This document shows, in pieces, positions 9,601 to 21,945 of a stretch of 64,000 nt of DNA. A program made the position numbers and the translations under genes. The stretch lies in assembly GCA_030522415.1 (NCBI GenBank), contig CM060118.1, forward strand, positions 16,124,651 through 16,188,650. Direction: 5' to 3'. The notes under the pieces are model-generated. The model was not told where the DNA came from. It searched no databases and saw nothing but the letters and a program-made list of their open reading frames with translations. The number at the start of each line of letters is the position of its first letter. Within the stretch, counting starts at the first letter, position 1. Origin of the DNA: Channallabes apus (taxonomy: Eukaryota > Chordata > Actinopteri > Siluriformes > Clariidae).

Positions 9601-10987
9601 TTTAAACTTCATTTATTTTGGAATGCATTTCATGAAGATTTGCTTATATTTAACAAATTATAAGTACATTTCTTACATGTATATTTCTGTATTCTTTGTT
9701 AAATGTGCTCTTATTAAGTTTTTCAGCTGAACAATGTTGGTAAAAGCCAGTTCTGGAAGATTTGGTCATTTAAATATTTTGGGTTGTTTCTGTATAAACA
9801 ATTGCCTGCATGTAAATATAGTATCAAGCATTTGAAACAAATGTTGTGGTTACAGAGTGAACAGGAATTACATATTTAAGTGTTAAAAACAACAAAAACA
9901 CGTTGTGTTATCTCCTTAGAATGAGTCATATAGTACTTTCGTGAAATGATTCATACTTCTTTTAAGCTGTTTTATTCACTAGGTATTACAGACATACAGT
10001 AATCATAAAACATTACCAGTAAGACCATTAAACACCAGCCGTCCACTTAATCAATCTGACTTCCAGTCAAAACTAGCATAACGTTTTAGTCCTGATATGA
10101 CTCCTGTATCGTTTTTAAAATCTAAACCTGTTCTCATCACATTCTCCCCACAATGAATAAAACATCTGCCTTGAGGAGAAACATCTATCTCTCTGGCCCC
10201 ATAGGTTTTGGAAGATGCACTTGCCCACTTGTCTGTCAGTCATGTCAAGAAAGATCTTTGAGCTGCACTCAGATTTAGGGGTTCTATCCATGCCTTGTGT
10301 TTTGGAGGTATGGTCATAAGGGGAAACACTAACACAACAATGCGGTTACCTGGTGAAGTGCTGTAAAGAATTTACAATAAACAGCAATGAACATTATCAT
10401 GGTATAATATGTTGAATAGTGTAAAATAACACAAAATCCAAACATAATCCTGTTAAATTGCTCCTTTTGGCTTAGAAAATAGAAAAAAGCAACTTGCAGT
10501 TGATGCAGTGTATGACTGAGCTAAAAGTTCAGGTACTTGCTTAAGTTCTTCAACAGTAGTTTGATGGTGCTGGGATTAAAAAATGACGTAAAACCTTAAA
10601 CACGAAGGCATAGCAATCCATAGCTCAGCGCTCAGCAAGCTTTTATTGATTCAACCACTTGATTAATTCAAATTAACTCACATATCAAAGATGGTATTGA
10701 ATCAGTGAAATGTAGTTGAGCCTTTAAACCTGCTCATGAGGAGGATGGATGATGCTTTGAGTAACCCTATTGCTATTTAATTAGTTTTCTTTTTAGCGCT
10801 GCTGAAAGTTTGAAATCTGACTGATATAGAAAACTAATCAGCAGCTCTGAGAGCATTTCTGATCACAAAACAAATTGTAGGCTTACGTTAATGCATCAAA
10901 TAAAATGTATTGTAATTATGTTTGTGACACCATTCACAGGTGATTGTATGGAACACTGTAAAAATAGACAAGTTTAGACTCAAAGGT
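9601..10987. other. AT-rich stretch without recognised genes
   Basis: The first 100 bases or so probably continue the Tc1-like remnant cut at 4398. The rest is AT-rich, with stops in all frames and no clear repeat family. Confidence 0.5.
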
Positions 10988-11265
10988 GTCATGGTGGCGT
11001 AGTATAACCACTGTGGCCTTGCACCTCCTGGGTGGAGAGTTTAAAAGCCACTTTCCCCGTGCTTGGCTTCCTCAGGGTGCTCCCACAGTCCAAAGACTTA
11101 CAGGCTGGGCTTTCTGGTGTTTCCATATTGCCTGTATTGTATGTAGTGTATGCTTGTCCCAAGTGATATACTGGCAAAACTTTGTGCCCTGAATCCAGGC
11201 TCCAGGTCTCCTGCCCCACTGAATAGTAAAAGCAATATACTGTAGATAATGAGTGAGTGAGAAAA
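10988..11265 (+). repeat. tRNA-derived SINE (family A), diverged
   Basis: It begins 'catggtggcgtagtata', runs through 'ctcccacagtccaaagac' and ends in 'gataatgagtgagtgag'. The same body recurs at 11447, 18408, 41485 and, reversed, at 36449, 38440 and 40745. The pattern resembles DANA/HE1-type fish SINEs; the name is tentative. Confidence 0.7.
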
Positions 11266-11446
11266 CCAATAAATTTCAAAGCAGATTGTTGCACTAGATT
11301 TTTGAGCTTTGAGGTCAACTTAAACCACTACCATAAGTTTTGAAGAAAACCACATACAGTTCTACCAACTAATTATCTTTTGTTCAGATAATTTATCTAT
11401 CTAATTAATAAACACTTACAATTTGAAGTTTACTGTATACCAACCA

Positions 11447-11652
11447 TGGCATGTTGGCATAGTGATTAGCACTGTAGCCTTGCACCTCCAGGGCTGAGGG
11501 TTCGATTTCCGGTCTGTGTGCGTGTTCACCATGTGCTCCTGTTTCCTCCCACAGTCCAGAGACATGCAGATTAGGCTAATTTTCCTGGGATAGGCTCCAT
11601 GCCCCCCATGACCTTGTATACAGAACAAGGCGATATAGAAGATGAGTGCGTG
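11447..11652 (+). repeat. tRNA-derived SINE (family A)
   Basis: The tRNA-like head is visible: 'catagtgattagcactgtag' in the A-box region and GGTTCGATTTCC as a B box near 11500. It continues to 'acagtccagagacatgcag' and ends 'cgatatagaagatgagtg'. Confidence 0.75.
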
Positions 11653-12107
11653 TATACCAACCAGGGAGGATGAAGTGCTTCATCTGAGACACAGAGGAAT
11701 GCCAGCAGACAAAATCTATTTTATAAACTGCTGCTCATCCACCATTAGGAGGCATCGTCACTTACTGCTGCCCCTGAGAGCATGGCCAACCTACTTGGAT
11801 GGGATTCAAACATGTAATCTCCTGATAAGAGGACAAATATTTTTCTGTCGCATGTAGCATGTACTGTAAGAGAAGCATGATAATAGCGTTGTGCATGTCA
11901 TACTGAACAAATATGTACTTTGGATGTGGGAAGGTGTTTTAAAAAATAGCAACAGTTCACATGTAATATGTGGTGTATATTACAATATGTTCAAATAATA
12001 CCCTTAGCAAAATTACACGACCGACATTAAGCTTGTCACACTGTTAAGGCAAGATTAATTTCCAGATCATAAATAAATGCATACATGGATTAAATTAATT
12101 TTCTCAC
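11653..12107. other. No feature recognised
   Basis: Plain AT-rich sequence with short frames only. Confidence 0.45.
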
Positions 12108-12500
12108 TCAGAATTCTACACCCCATAATGCCAACATGAAAAAGTTTACATTTCCCTTATGGATGATGGAGGCGACTGTGCTCACTGGAACCTTCAAAGC
12201 AGCAGACATTTTTCTGTAACCTTCCCCAGATTTGTGCCTCGAGACAATCCTGCCTTGGAAGTCTACAGACAATTCCTTTGACTTCATGCTTGGTTTGTGT
12301 CCTGACATAAACTGTCAACTGTGGGACCTTATATACAGTAGACAGATGTGTGCCTTCCAAATCATGTGCAATCAACTGAATTTACCACAGGTGGACTCAA
12401 ATTAAGCTTCAGAAACATCTCAAGGATGATCAGGGGAAACAGGATGCGCCTGAGCTCAATTTTGAGCTTCATGGCAAAGGGTAAGGTGTTCCACACAGTA
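12108..12500 (-). mobile_element. Tc1-like transposon 5' part
   Basis: Minus-strand translation from about 12295 gives the N-terminal DNA-binding domain of a Tc1-like transposase (MKSKELSVDFQGRIVSRHKS and onward through a helix-turn-helix). The rest of the enzyme is missing. The well-conserved upstream UTR and terminal sequence of the family follow to about 12500. Confidence 0.75.
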
Positions 12501-12693
12501 TAATATTATATTTTTTAATATTTTGCATTGATTATGGAAACATTTTCTATAGGGGGATTTTTATTCAAAATGTAAAAAAGCAGTCTCCAGGGTCAGAACT
12601 CAGTAAGGAACAGTCAGTAAGGTTACTGTCATCAGAAAGTTTACAGGATAGAATTTGTTTTGTTTAACATACAGTATTAAATAAAAAATGTAA

Positions 12694-12702
<9 letters not shown>

Positions 12703-12734
<32 letters not shown>
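12703..12734. repeat. (GA)n microsatellite
   Basis: About 16 uninterrupted GA units preceded by a poly-A run. Confidence 0.95.
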
Positions 12735-12737
<3 letters not shown>

Positions 12738-12989
12738 ATTTGGGTTGTATTTAGGATTGTTTATAGCTACTGTACATAGCAAGTGATCACAGTAAAACAA
12801 AATTGTTTTATGAATTTTAGACAGCATTCAATGTAACTATAAAGTTATTATGAAAAAAAATTCTAATATGTTGTGTTTTAATAGGATAATGAAACTATTG
12901 GCAAATTGTATAAGAGGAATAAAACTTTTATTCGAGGCTGCATTTTTATATATTTTTCTACAACATGCCTTGTCTACAGTAGGTGTTTA

Positions 12990-13265
12990 CAAGTAGATCA
13001 GACTTGTTTGTCCGGTGTATTCCATGGATACTCAGTCGGAATGAGATCTGGGGAGTTTGGAGGCCGGATCAACAGCCTTGAACTCTTTTCCTGCTTAGCC
13101 CCATCCATGGCTGGCTGTGATGCACTGAGTGGTTTCAGTCATTAACTCTTTTCAGCAATTTGTGCTACATTGGCTTTTCTGTGGGATTGGATGGGCTGGC
13201 CTTTGCTCCCCACAAATATAAATGGGCCTTGGGTGCCCATGATTCTGTCACCAGTTTATTACTAG
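12990..13265 (-). mobile_element. Tc1-like transposon remnant, internally deleted
   Basis: Two blocks of a Tc1/mariner transposase gene read on the minus strand. One ('gatctggggagtttggaggcc') is near the third catalytic region. The other ('cccatgattctgtcacc' side) is near the N-terminal half. The middle of the gene is absent. A shorter piece of the same family lies at 34570-34682. Confidence 0.6.
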
Positions 13266-13271
13266 TTTATA

Positions 13272-13632
13272 CAGTGGGTATAGAACAGAATAACCTATAA
13301 AAATAATCAAGACATGAAAATGAAGACAGACGCAAAGAAGGTAATTAACTTCACCTGATTGAGCTTACCTTTATATTTAGGCATTTGGTGGAAGCTTATC
13401 TTCAATCCCATTTGGAGAAGAATCACCCCCTCCTAAAAATGACTTTTGTAAGTAGCAATCCTTTACCAAACCAGTGTTTCTGGTTTTTTTTTTTTTTTTT
13501 TAGGTTTTTGACATATTGGTGTTATATCTTTCACTTTGATTGTACTAAGTAAATACAGCTGGTTAAAACAAAAGTGGCTGTATTAATTTTAGGGGTGCGA
13601 AGAAGGGAGGATATTCTTTTCTATACCCACTG
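13272..13632. mobile_element. MITE with 'cagtgggtatagaa' terminal inverted repeats
   Basis: The left end 'cagtgggtatagaacagaat' is mirrored by the right end 'attcttttctatacccactg', giving imperfect inverted repeats of about 26 bp around 360 bp without coding capacity. A decayed SINE-tail-like segment ('atttaggcatttgg') sits inside. Target duplication is unclear. Confidence 0.65.
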
Positions 13633-13639
13633 AATAATC

Positions 13640-15750
13640 AATGTTATTTAATTAGCTTGCAGTGATGTTAAGGTTATGGCTTTTTGGTGCATACATTGGA
13701 AAACAGGTCCAAAAGAATTATTATGTGAATGTACAGTACAGTATGGGTGTCATTTCATTATTTTTGTAAAATTCATTTAAACATATGGACATGGTTTGGA
13801 ATCCTAAACACTATTAATCTGCATTTTTAAATGAATAACCTTAAATGTTGCAGTACCACCTACACTGTACATATGAGGCTGGTGCAGAACAGCATGTGTA
13901 TATTTCACACTCAATTTCCGTGTAAAGCACCTGTAATAAGCCTTGAGCTTGTATCGCAGTGTATCTCTTAGTGTGTCTTTCTCCTCTGTGCAATACATTT
14001 CAGCTTAATTAAAGCTTAATTCTGTCAACAGGTAACATGTGCAACAAAGGTGAGCAATAATCTATCAAAACATAGATAAGCAGCACTGAAACCTGCATTA
14101 ACTGCAACTGCATGAAATATACAATATATAATAAATAATAAATGTGCTTTCCAGTTAATGGTTCTGTGGTTTAGCTTGACGTAATTGATGGGAATGAGCC
14201 TTCTGGGAAGAATGAGTCTCTGAATGTGTTTCAGTTCCAGTAGCAGTCAACAATGTTTTTTTTTCCCCTTCACATTAAAGTGCTCTGTACTTGAAATGAC
14301 TCTTCACTACATTTGCCTTAATTAGGTGCGTTTGAAGGAGTGAGCTGAAGATACCTCAAACAAACACAGAGTCTCTATTCAAGTTCGGTATGGAGAGTCG
14401 GAAATGACGGCAGGGGCTGACAAAGATGGAGAGCATGACTTGTGTTTCGAAAAAGGGTGGATGAGTATGAGAGTGAGAAAGAAAGTGAGAGAGAGAGTAG
14501 GCAGGAGAAAAAGACGGCTAGAACAACAATAAAGCATTCAACAGCTTCTGTCAAGACGTATAAGAGCAGCATGAAAGCTTGTCGCTCAGTCGCTGTCAGA
14601 GGCGTAACCGCACGTCTCTTTCTAATAAAGCTGTTTGTGCATTGGGTGATGCAGCATTAAACTCCAAATACACACATCTGACATCAGCATGTTTCCTCTT
14701 CAGTATTACTATTATGCTCACTTCAAGGAACTTAGTAGCTCTGTTGAATCAATAGTTGCACCCAACTTTGGCAACATATCCTTTTACCATATAAAATACA
14801 TACCTCCTTCCTCCATAACTGTACCTATTAGCACAAGTGGAGTGATTTTAAAAACTTTTTAAATGTTTTAGAAGAATCTTTAGTTACATTCAAATCTTTT
14901 GCAGCACATTGAATTTTTAGTCAATGTGCAATTACTTTGAAATGCTTTCAGATCAGCATTCATGCTTTTTTTTTCTTTTTCAACGCAATACAAAGACTTC
15001 TTGTCCTACGTGTGTTCATTTTAAATTACACAATACTGTGCAGAAAGATAAAGGTTTGCAAGTTACTGCCTTTGATAGACTATTTGTTGCTCAGACTGTT
15101 TTAAACAAATTTGGTGCCCATCAGAACATGGAGACTGTGCTCTTCTGAACCTGCCGAGGACAAAATTATGACATGCCATGACTCAGATCAATACTGTCAC
15201 AGTAGGAGTGTGGCTTGTAGTGCAGACTTAATCAACAGGAGGTATGCAGTCTGCAATGAAGCCATTTAAAATGTTGCAAATTGCCAGACCCTGCTGCCTG
15301 TTAATATATAATAAATATTTATGATTAATTGGCAGAGTGAGCTAAATCTCAGCCTGCAAAATGTAGCAGAAAAGATGAAAATCCTCCTGGTAGATGAGAA
15401 GGTAAACATTCTTTGCTCTCTCAAAAATTAAGGTTAGATTTTTTTTAATAAACCCTTCCAAAAACAAACAAACAAAAAAATAAAAAAAATAAAAAAAACA
15501 ATAGCCCTTAGCACACCCTATAAAGCACTATAATAAATGTTGGTTATATTAATGTAGCCTCTTTGATGTGTCCAAAGCAATAAACAACACTCCACAGAGG
15601 CAGTGAATTGTTCTAATAAGCATGAGGCTGATATGTCTGAATATTACTTTATACACAGGGCTTGTACACACACAAAACACGGTGTGGGCTCAAAAATTAT
15701 AATAGTGCACATAAAATAAAATAAAAAAACACTTGTTTATGTATTATTAC
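13640..15750. other. Intergenic AT-rich sequence
   Basis: Only short frames, some A-runs near 15470-15500 and a GA-rich patch near 14465-14510. No gene or repeat family could be supported. Confidence 0.45.
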
Positions 15751-15756
15751 AGTTTT

Positions 15757-15905
15757 ACTGAATTCAGTTGTACTGTATTTATATAGCACTTTCGACAATA
15801 GAAACAAATCAGCTTTACAGAAATTCATATTAAGATCCCTAATGAGCAAGACAGACTTAAAAACTCTGTTTAGAGGAAGCAGACTCGAAAGGAAACCAAT
15901 GCTGG
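15757..15905 (-). mobile_element. L2 LINE 3'-end fragment
   Basis: The reverse complement matches the L2 tail at 3070-3292: 'gaattcagttgtactgtatt' followed by 'tatatagcactttcgacaat', then the block corresponding to the UTR upstream. Only the 3' end was copied or survives. Confidence 0.65.
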
Positions 15906-15929
15906 ACACACAGACCAATAGACATAGAT

Positions 15930-17265
15930 TTAAAATATATAACATAAAAATATAACATATAACTAAAATACTTTGCGGAAATATTATATATTTAGTGTAT
16001 CAAAATGAGATAGGAGTCTATAGGAGCAGAACATGAGTCACGAGTGCAGAAAAAAAAAGGTGAAGAAGTATCAGGATGAATCAAGCTCGTTCTGAGCAAC
16101 AGCAATTTAAGTGTGCCAGGATCAGGCGCCAGCAGCAGGAGTGCAGGTACAAATTGACAGAGAAAAGGATCAGATTATTAGGTATGCTTTTAACTTTCAC
16201 TGGTGTACATTGTGAGAGTGTTGAAGCAGGGACTCTGGTAGGTCTATCTGTGACAGCATAACTAAAAGGGACATGACTGCCACTATACTACCAATAAGCC
16301 TGCATGGTCATGTAAGAGAGGGGAAGAACAGCATAAATGCAACCCATTGTACCACAAATGTCTATCTAACTAAACATCAACATTCTTACTGCACAATAGT
16401 AGTACATCCTACGACATCCTGAATGATACACATCCTGGTGCTGAAAATTTGCAGTAAAAGGTAAGGACATTAGGACAGAAGGTGAGAAAGCAGATCCATC
16501 ATTATTGTTACATGGCACACCTCTGGAGACAGAAATTAGAGAGACTAGAAAGAGGGGGCGGGTGGGGGAAATGAGAATGAAGACAGAGTGTAGAGACAAG
16601 CAGAGAAGGAGGGAGAGAGGGAAAAAGAGAAGCAGAGGGACTGTGCATGAAAACTACATGTAGGAGCGTGAACATGAACAGAAACCGCAGCGGGGATTTG
16701 CATTTAATTATGTGTTTGCATCATTAGAGCCATACAGCGTCAGTGGGACTCCTCGTCATATTCATCCTCACTACCAAAACAGGGAGCGGAAAAAGCGGGG
16801 CGGGACGAGAAACCCATTTTCAGTTAGGTGGATTCTGTGCGCGTACGGAGGCACATTCAGGATGCCCTTTGGTGCATCTGAAACTTGATGGCTTTCCCAG
16901 GGCATAACCTTGTTCTGTCAGATAGTGTGACAATTTCTGCAGTCGTGACCAGTGGCACTAGACACAAATCTGACTTTGTGTATCCAGTAAAAGCAAAAGT
17001 CTTCTGCAAACTGTGTGGCCAGTCTCAGCATGCCAAAGCCAGAAGTCAAAACCTAGCCATAAGCGTTTGCTCACACAATCTGCTGTCATTCACTTTGAGA
17101 AGTCAGAGTGTAACACAATGGGGATATGCTAACATTAAAGATATTTTGGGTTATTTATATACAAATAAGGGAAAATACCTGCAGTTTCATCTATTCATGC
17201 ATTGATCTTCTTTAGCCAGAGTCATTTTTGAAAACACTAGATGTGAGGAGGGAATACAACCTGAT
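15930..17265. other. Upstream intergenic stretch with a possible regulatory patch
   Basis: No convincing gene. A frame at 16885-17205 has no start context and no family resemblance. The patch at 16690-16725 is noted separately. A purine-rich stretch runs 16540-16640. Confidence 0.4.
16690..16725. promoter_or_regulatory. POU/homeodomain motif cluster (candidate enhancer)
   Basis: An exact octamer ATTTGCAT (16696-16703) is followed at once by TTAATTA (16704-16710) and then TTTGCATCAT (from 16715). Such packing is typical of neural enhancers, and the site is about 5 kb upstream of rtn4rl2. Conservation cannot be judged from one sequence. Confidence 0.25.
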
Positions 17266-17400
17266 TGAGATGCCAGTCCAGTCCATCACACACTCACACA
17301 CAGATTCATGTTTCAAGGGAACCCAAACAAACACAGAAAGAAAAGGTAGAGTTTACACACAGGCACCAAGCTCATGATTAAACCACTGATACACAACTGC
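17266..17400 (-). repeat. Degenerate SINE (family A) fragment
   Basis: 'gatgccagtccagtccatcac' and 'gggaacccaaacaaacacag' correspond to the reversed body of the SINE copies elsewhere, heavily mutated. Confidence 0.4.
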
Positions 17401-17409
17401 ACAACTTTC

Positions 17410-18405
17410 CACTTATTTTATGATAATGGAAAATAGAAAGGCACTAATCCACTTAATCATTTTTGATTTGAAGATTTGATTGAGTTTTCAATGCCTACTG
17501 TTTCTTAAAAGAAGGCATGACATTTTCAGTTAAACAGCCTGCATATTCAATTTAATTGTTTGACTAATTCATTGAAAATCATAAAAATATATAAAGCTTA
17601 GGGTGACTTCAAAGTCCTCATATGGAATAACAGCATTTTCAATAACCGCGAGTGTCTCCTAGTATGATTTGTTCTGACTGATGTTTATAAAACATCCTAT
17701 TATTATTCCTATCCCATAGGTATATAAAGCATATAAAACAGGCACGAGGGCACAATGAACTTCATCACCAACCGAGTCGAGCAATCGCGTAAGAGATGGG
17801 AAACATAATTTCCAACCGATTTCCCCATTAGCATTCTGTTTAGGGTCTTGACTTTCATAAGATGATGAAACTCTTGCTTCCTATTTCAGATCTTAGCTTA
17901 CACATGGGCTAAAACTGTATTTCAAAGGACATTTTATTGAAAATGCTCAAAAAAAAGCATTAGTGTTATTTCTCTAGCAGCTTTTTAGAAACTTTGGCCC
18001 AGTAATGTTTTATATTCATAATTTTTTTAATACAAATCCTGTAATAATATGTGTGATAACACATGATCCATTCCTCCTACAGCTGCAAAGTACCTTGTCC
18101 AACCTCCATGTTCATAATGTCATCTCTACTTATTTGCCTTATTTGTATTTCTTTTATGGTGACGCATGAAGAAATCAGCTCTGTTTGTTACTCTTGGGTT
18201 ACTCTTGGAGGTGTTAAAATGCAACGGTTGCCTACAGATAAACGAATGGGAAAACAAATTAGCACTGGTTGTGCCTTAACATCAGAGACTATACCTCTAT
18301 CTCTAAATGCAGAAAAATCATGTCCAACTGCTGTTTTTACTAGACTTTCAGATGCACAGAATTAAAAATAATTCAATTAAATCATATTAGTATTACAGTA
18401 GCATT
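17410..18405. other. No feature recognised
   Basis: AT-rich sequence. A 100-codon frame at 18063-18365 shows no family resemblance and is not called. Confidence 0.4.
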
Positions 18406-18407
18406 GG

Positions 18408-18712
18408 TGACACAGTGGTGTAGTGATTAGCTCTGTGTCTTTACATTGATAGAGTTGAGGGTTGAGCCTCTGGGTCTGTGTGGGTGGAGTTTGCATGTTT
18501 TGGTGGGTTTCCTCTGGGTTCTCTGGTTTCCTCCCACAGTCCAATGTCATGCAGATTAAGCTGCCCATAGTGTGTGAGTGTGTGCATACTTGTGCTCTGT
18601 GATGGACTAGCACCCCCTCCAGGTTGTTTCTCACGTCATGCCTGGTAGTGATCTGGGATAGCCTCCTGCGACCCTGTACATGATAAGCGGTATAGAGAAT
18701 GAGTGAGTGAGA
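18408..18712 (+). repeat. tRNA-derived SINE (family A), near full length
   Basis: It starts 'gacacagtggtgtagtgatt', passes 'gtttcctcccacagtccaat' and ends in 'gagaatgagtgagtgag'. The B box is eroded. Confidence 0.75.
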
Positions 18713-18715
18713 ATA

Positions 18716-20440
18716 TTAGCATTACCAACGTTGTGGCTATGTATCACCCATCCTACACTGATTTTTACTTGCTTAATTATTTTTGTCTCACTCACTTGTT
18801 TCATTGATTTTATGACTGTGCCAATTGATTTTACTTGAATTATTCATCTCCTTGTTCAACATGTTAATAACTTAAGTTTCCTGATAACCAATGTTTCATT
18901 GTTTAACTTGTTTAACTTACACTAACAAAAAGACTTTAGCTATCATAGTCAATAGAGCTTTAAAATGTTGAACATCATTTCTCTAGTTAATCATTTTAAA
19001 AGGCCTTTTAAAGTTTCGCTCTCTGTCTTCATTTTCTTACTTTTGTACAACCAAATACACATCACACTTCTAAAGGACAGCCGAAATAGATTTAAGTTTT
19101 TTTTTTGTCTTTTCATTGACTAAAAAAATCTCAAAATTGCTAATAAATCCCCAAATAAAATGCATCTTTGTGCTTTTCTGTTGGGAATTCTCACAATGTG
19201 GTTTGTGACAGGTTTTCACTATAGCTGTCTATTCTTTTTGCTACACTATTATTTAGTAAGCTTTCCATGGAAACAGCTGAGACCCCTCTATTGTTGAGTT
19301 TTTAAGGCAAATTTTAACATTCATTATATTAGTATTAATTCCCGTTAAATATACCCCTTTATTATTTTTCATAATTTTGAGTAAAAATTCTATATTTCTA
19401 CTCAGATGCTCAGGGACAAATATACTTTAAATGCCAATATGACCAAATATTTCCACGTAAAATAGCAACTGTGAATTTAAGGATAAAATTTTCCCCAAAA
19501 TCTTTTTTTTTTATTGTGTCTTTCACCCATCTGATTATTTTATTAATATTCACACATTTATATTCTTCATCTTTAGTCAGCTTTGAACTTTTCATTCTCT
19601 GTCATTTGAGTTCTTTCTCTCTCCTCCGCTCCAACGCAGATTTGTTTAAATGGTGTCAGTCATGCTATGCCTCTGGCTTGGTGATGATACATAGAAAGAG
19701 TCACACATGCACAAATACACACAAACACACATATACACATACTTACACAAAACTCCCAGCTGGTTGCTGGTTGTAGGTGGAGCGGGGAAAGCCTGTTTGT
19801 CCAGTCATGCACTGTTAGTGTGGAGGTGGAAAGGGAGAGAGGGACGAGGGATCCAAAACTTGAAAGCGAGCGGAGGCGGTGTTGAATAACATGGACATCC
19901 TCAGGCTCTTCATGCTTTCTCTGCCTATCTATCTGTTTGTCTGTCTGTCACTTTTTCTCTCTGCCTTATGCTGATGTCATTTTTTATTAAGGAACTTTCG
20001 CTGTGTTTGATGCACTGACAAAATAAAATACTCTTCTGATATGTTTTTAAGGTACCATCAATGTACATGTAAATGTTCTTATGGGTAAAACGGTGTCCTT
20101 AATGTTTTAATCCCTTTGACTCAGTGACTTATTTTAACCCTAGTTTAGCCTGAAGCACTTTCCTCTACACACACCAAATAATTACATGCATATACACACC
20201 CAAGTGATGTGTAGTTCAATGTACAGTAAATAAATTTTGAAATCAGAAATCAGAGAATAACATCCAAAGAAAACGTGTGTCGATTAATTATTCAGCTAAG
20301 TACCTTTTAATATCTTAGGGCTGTACTTTATTATAGTTGATATATACTGTACACTGTCTACTGTATGTGCAACGTACTCCCCAAACTGTAGATACTGTAT
20401 ACCACAAAGATATGTTATGTGGTTGGGTTGACAGCTTGAC
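18716..20440. other. Intergenic stretch with a short CA-rich tract
   Basis: A CACA-rich patch runs 19700-19750. No gene was found. Frames on both strands are short and of low complexity. Confidence 0.45.
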
Positions 20441-20444
20441 ACTT

Positions 20445-20545
20445 AATTGTATCTGAGCACTGAAGGACCTTGCACAACAGTAGCAGCCCAGTGATGTCAG
20501 GGCGCAAACCGGGAACCTCCCAATCAGCCGTTCAACAAAAAAATG
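20445..20545 (-). repeat. Degenerate SINE fragment
   Basis: 'gcactgaaggaccttgcaca' then 'gtagcagcccagtgatgtca' resembles the reversed tail-to-head order of the SINE at 62971-63168 and the copy at position 1. Confidence 0.4.
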
Positions 20546-20600
20546 GGTACATTACAAATATACCAATATAAACTATTAACTATTTAGTCAAACTATGATT

Positions 20601-21056
20601 TCTGTCGTATCTCGGCATACGAACAACGCCTCCGTGTTTCCTTTTTCTTTTCTTTTTTTTTTGCATTTTCAGGAAAATTTAAGTGGAGACATAGCACTGT
20701 GGGTCCCAAGAATGTTAGCATGAACGGTAGCAAGAATCAAATGGAGCCACTTTCAGTTTAATTTTTAAAGCAGCAGATACCAAAAGAATCATAAATTAAG
20801 GTTAAGTGAGGCTTAATGTATACTTACTTAATATTCTTACTTCATTTACATGTCTTTTCTAAATGGCTGGATTGTTTTTAATTGCAAAAATATAATTATA
20901 GTGTTGGAAATTGGTAATAATTGTAATATTTCAGGTGGCTTGAACGGATTATCTGCATTTACATTATTTACCTATGGAAAAATGTGTTTCGCAATACAAC
21001 ATTTGCTTTAAGAACGCGCTGAACGGATTAAATTCGTATGCCAAGGTACCACACTG
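20601..21056. mobile_element. MITE-like element with 'ggcatacgaa' ends
   Basis: The left end 'cgtatctcggcatacgaa' and right end 'ttcgtatgccaaggtaccac' form an imperfect inverted repeat about 450 bp apart. The interior is AT-rich and non-coding. Confidence 0.55.
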
Positions 21057-21289
21057 TATTAGGCTGAATAAAATTGAACCCCTAAAGAAACATTCATTTC
21101 AAAGAGTGTACACTACACCAGCTCTAGAGTGGCTAACCTCTCCTCTGTAAAGTATGATTCTGAAACTAAAGCTTCTCACTATGGAAGACGCAGGAAAACC
21201 ACTCCTAAATGGTGCCAAGAAACAAGCCGCGTGCACATTTCTCTCCGGTCCTATCCTCCTCTTCCACAGTAGGTGCAGTCATCATTGCC

Positions 21290-21945
21290 GGGCTGGGTGC
21301 CCGCTCTCTCCCATCCCCGCCCCTCCCCGTTGGCTCGTGCGCGCGCGACTCGGTGTCTGTGGACCAATGTGCGCACGGCACAACTTCCCTCAAGCCTTAT
21401 CGGTTGCGCGCGCTCTCGAAGGACGGATACACTCATTGACATCCTCCACTTGCCATGTGCGCGCGCGCTCGTTCTCCTAGGTTGCCAGATTGAGGCAACT
21501 TTTTTTCTGTCTATTAACAGTCCAAAACACATTAAAACTCTGTTTAAGTTGGTGTGCAATTACACGATTCCAAATGAACATTATAACCAACATATACAGC
21601 GCGCAAAGCATTAATAAATGCGCTTAAAATGAGTAACCTATCCAAACCCGTAGCCATCGTTCCACTACGGTTGTGCGGGGAACCGCGCAATCTGGCAACA
21701 CCGCCCCTCCTCTTCCGTTCTTCCACCCCCTCGCTCGAGCCTGACCCGGTTGATGACGTAGGAGAGATTCCGTGGTGCCCACCGACGTAGGCGCCGCGCC
21801 GCCGGGCGACTATAAACGGCAGCCGGTGCGAGCTTTCGGCACTCGCTCTCATCAGTCGCTCCGACTCAGGAACCAGAGCATCAGCGGAGATAGCAAGGAA
21901 CAGCTCGCCTCCTTAAGGCTAACTCGCTTTCGGCTTTGGTTCGGA
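21290..21945 (+). promoter_or_regulatory. GC-rich promoter and 5' UTR of rtn4rl2
   Basis: The local sequence changes from AT-rich to GC- and CpG-rich (many 'gcgcgc' runs near 21335-21470 and 21785-21810). A TATA box TATAAAC lies at 21811-21817. CA or YCA starts about 30-43 nt downstream (21841-21854) would give a 5' UTR of about 90-105 nt before the ATG at 21946. The TATA box and spacing are seen; the exact start is inferred. Confidence 0.65.

Noticed and set aside
16885..17205. 106-codon frame upstream of rtn4rl2
   Set aside because: No start context, no domain, composition like the surroundings, no splice partners.
21205..21614. Several overlapping frames upstream of rtn4rl2
   Set aside because: CpG-rich promoter sequence lacks stops in many frames; none has domain content.
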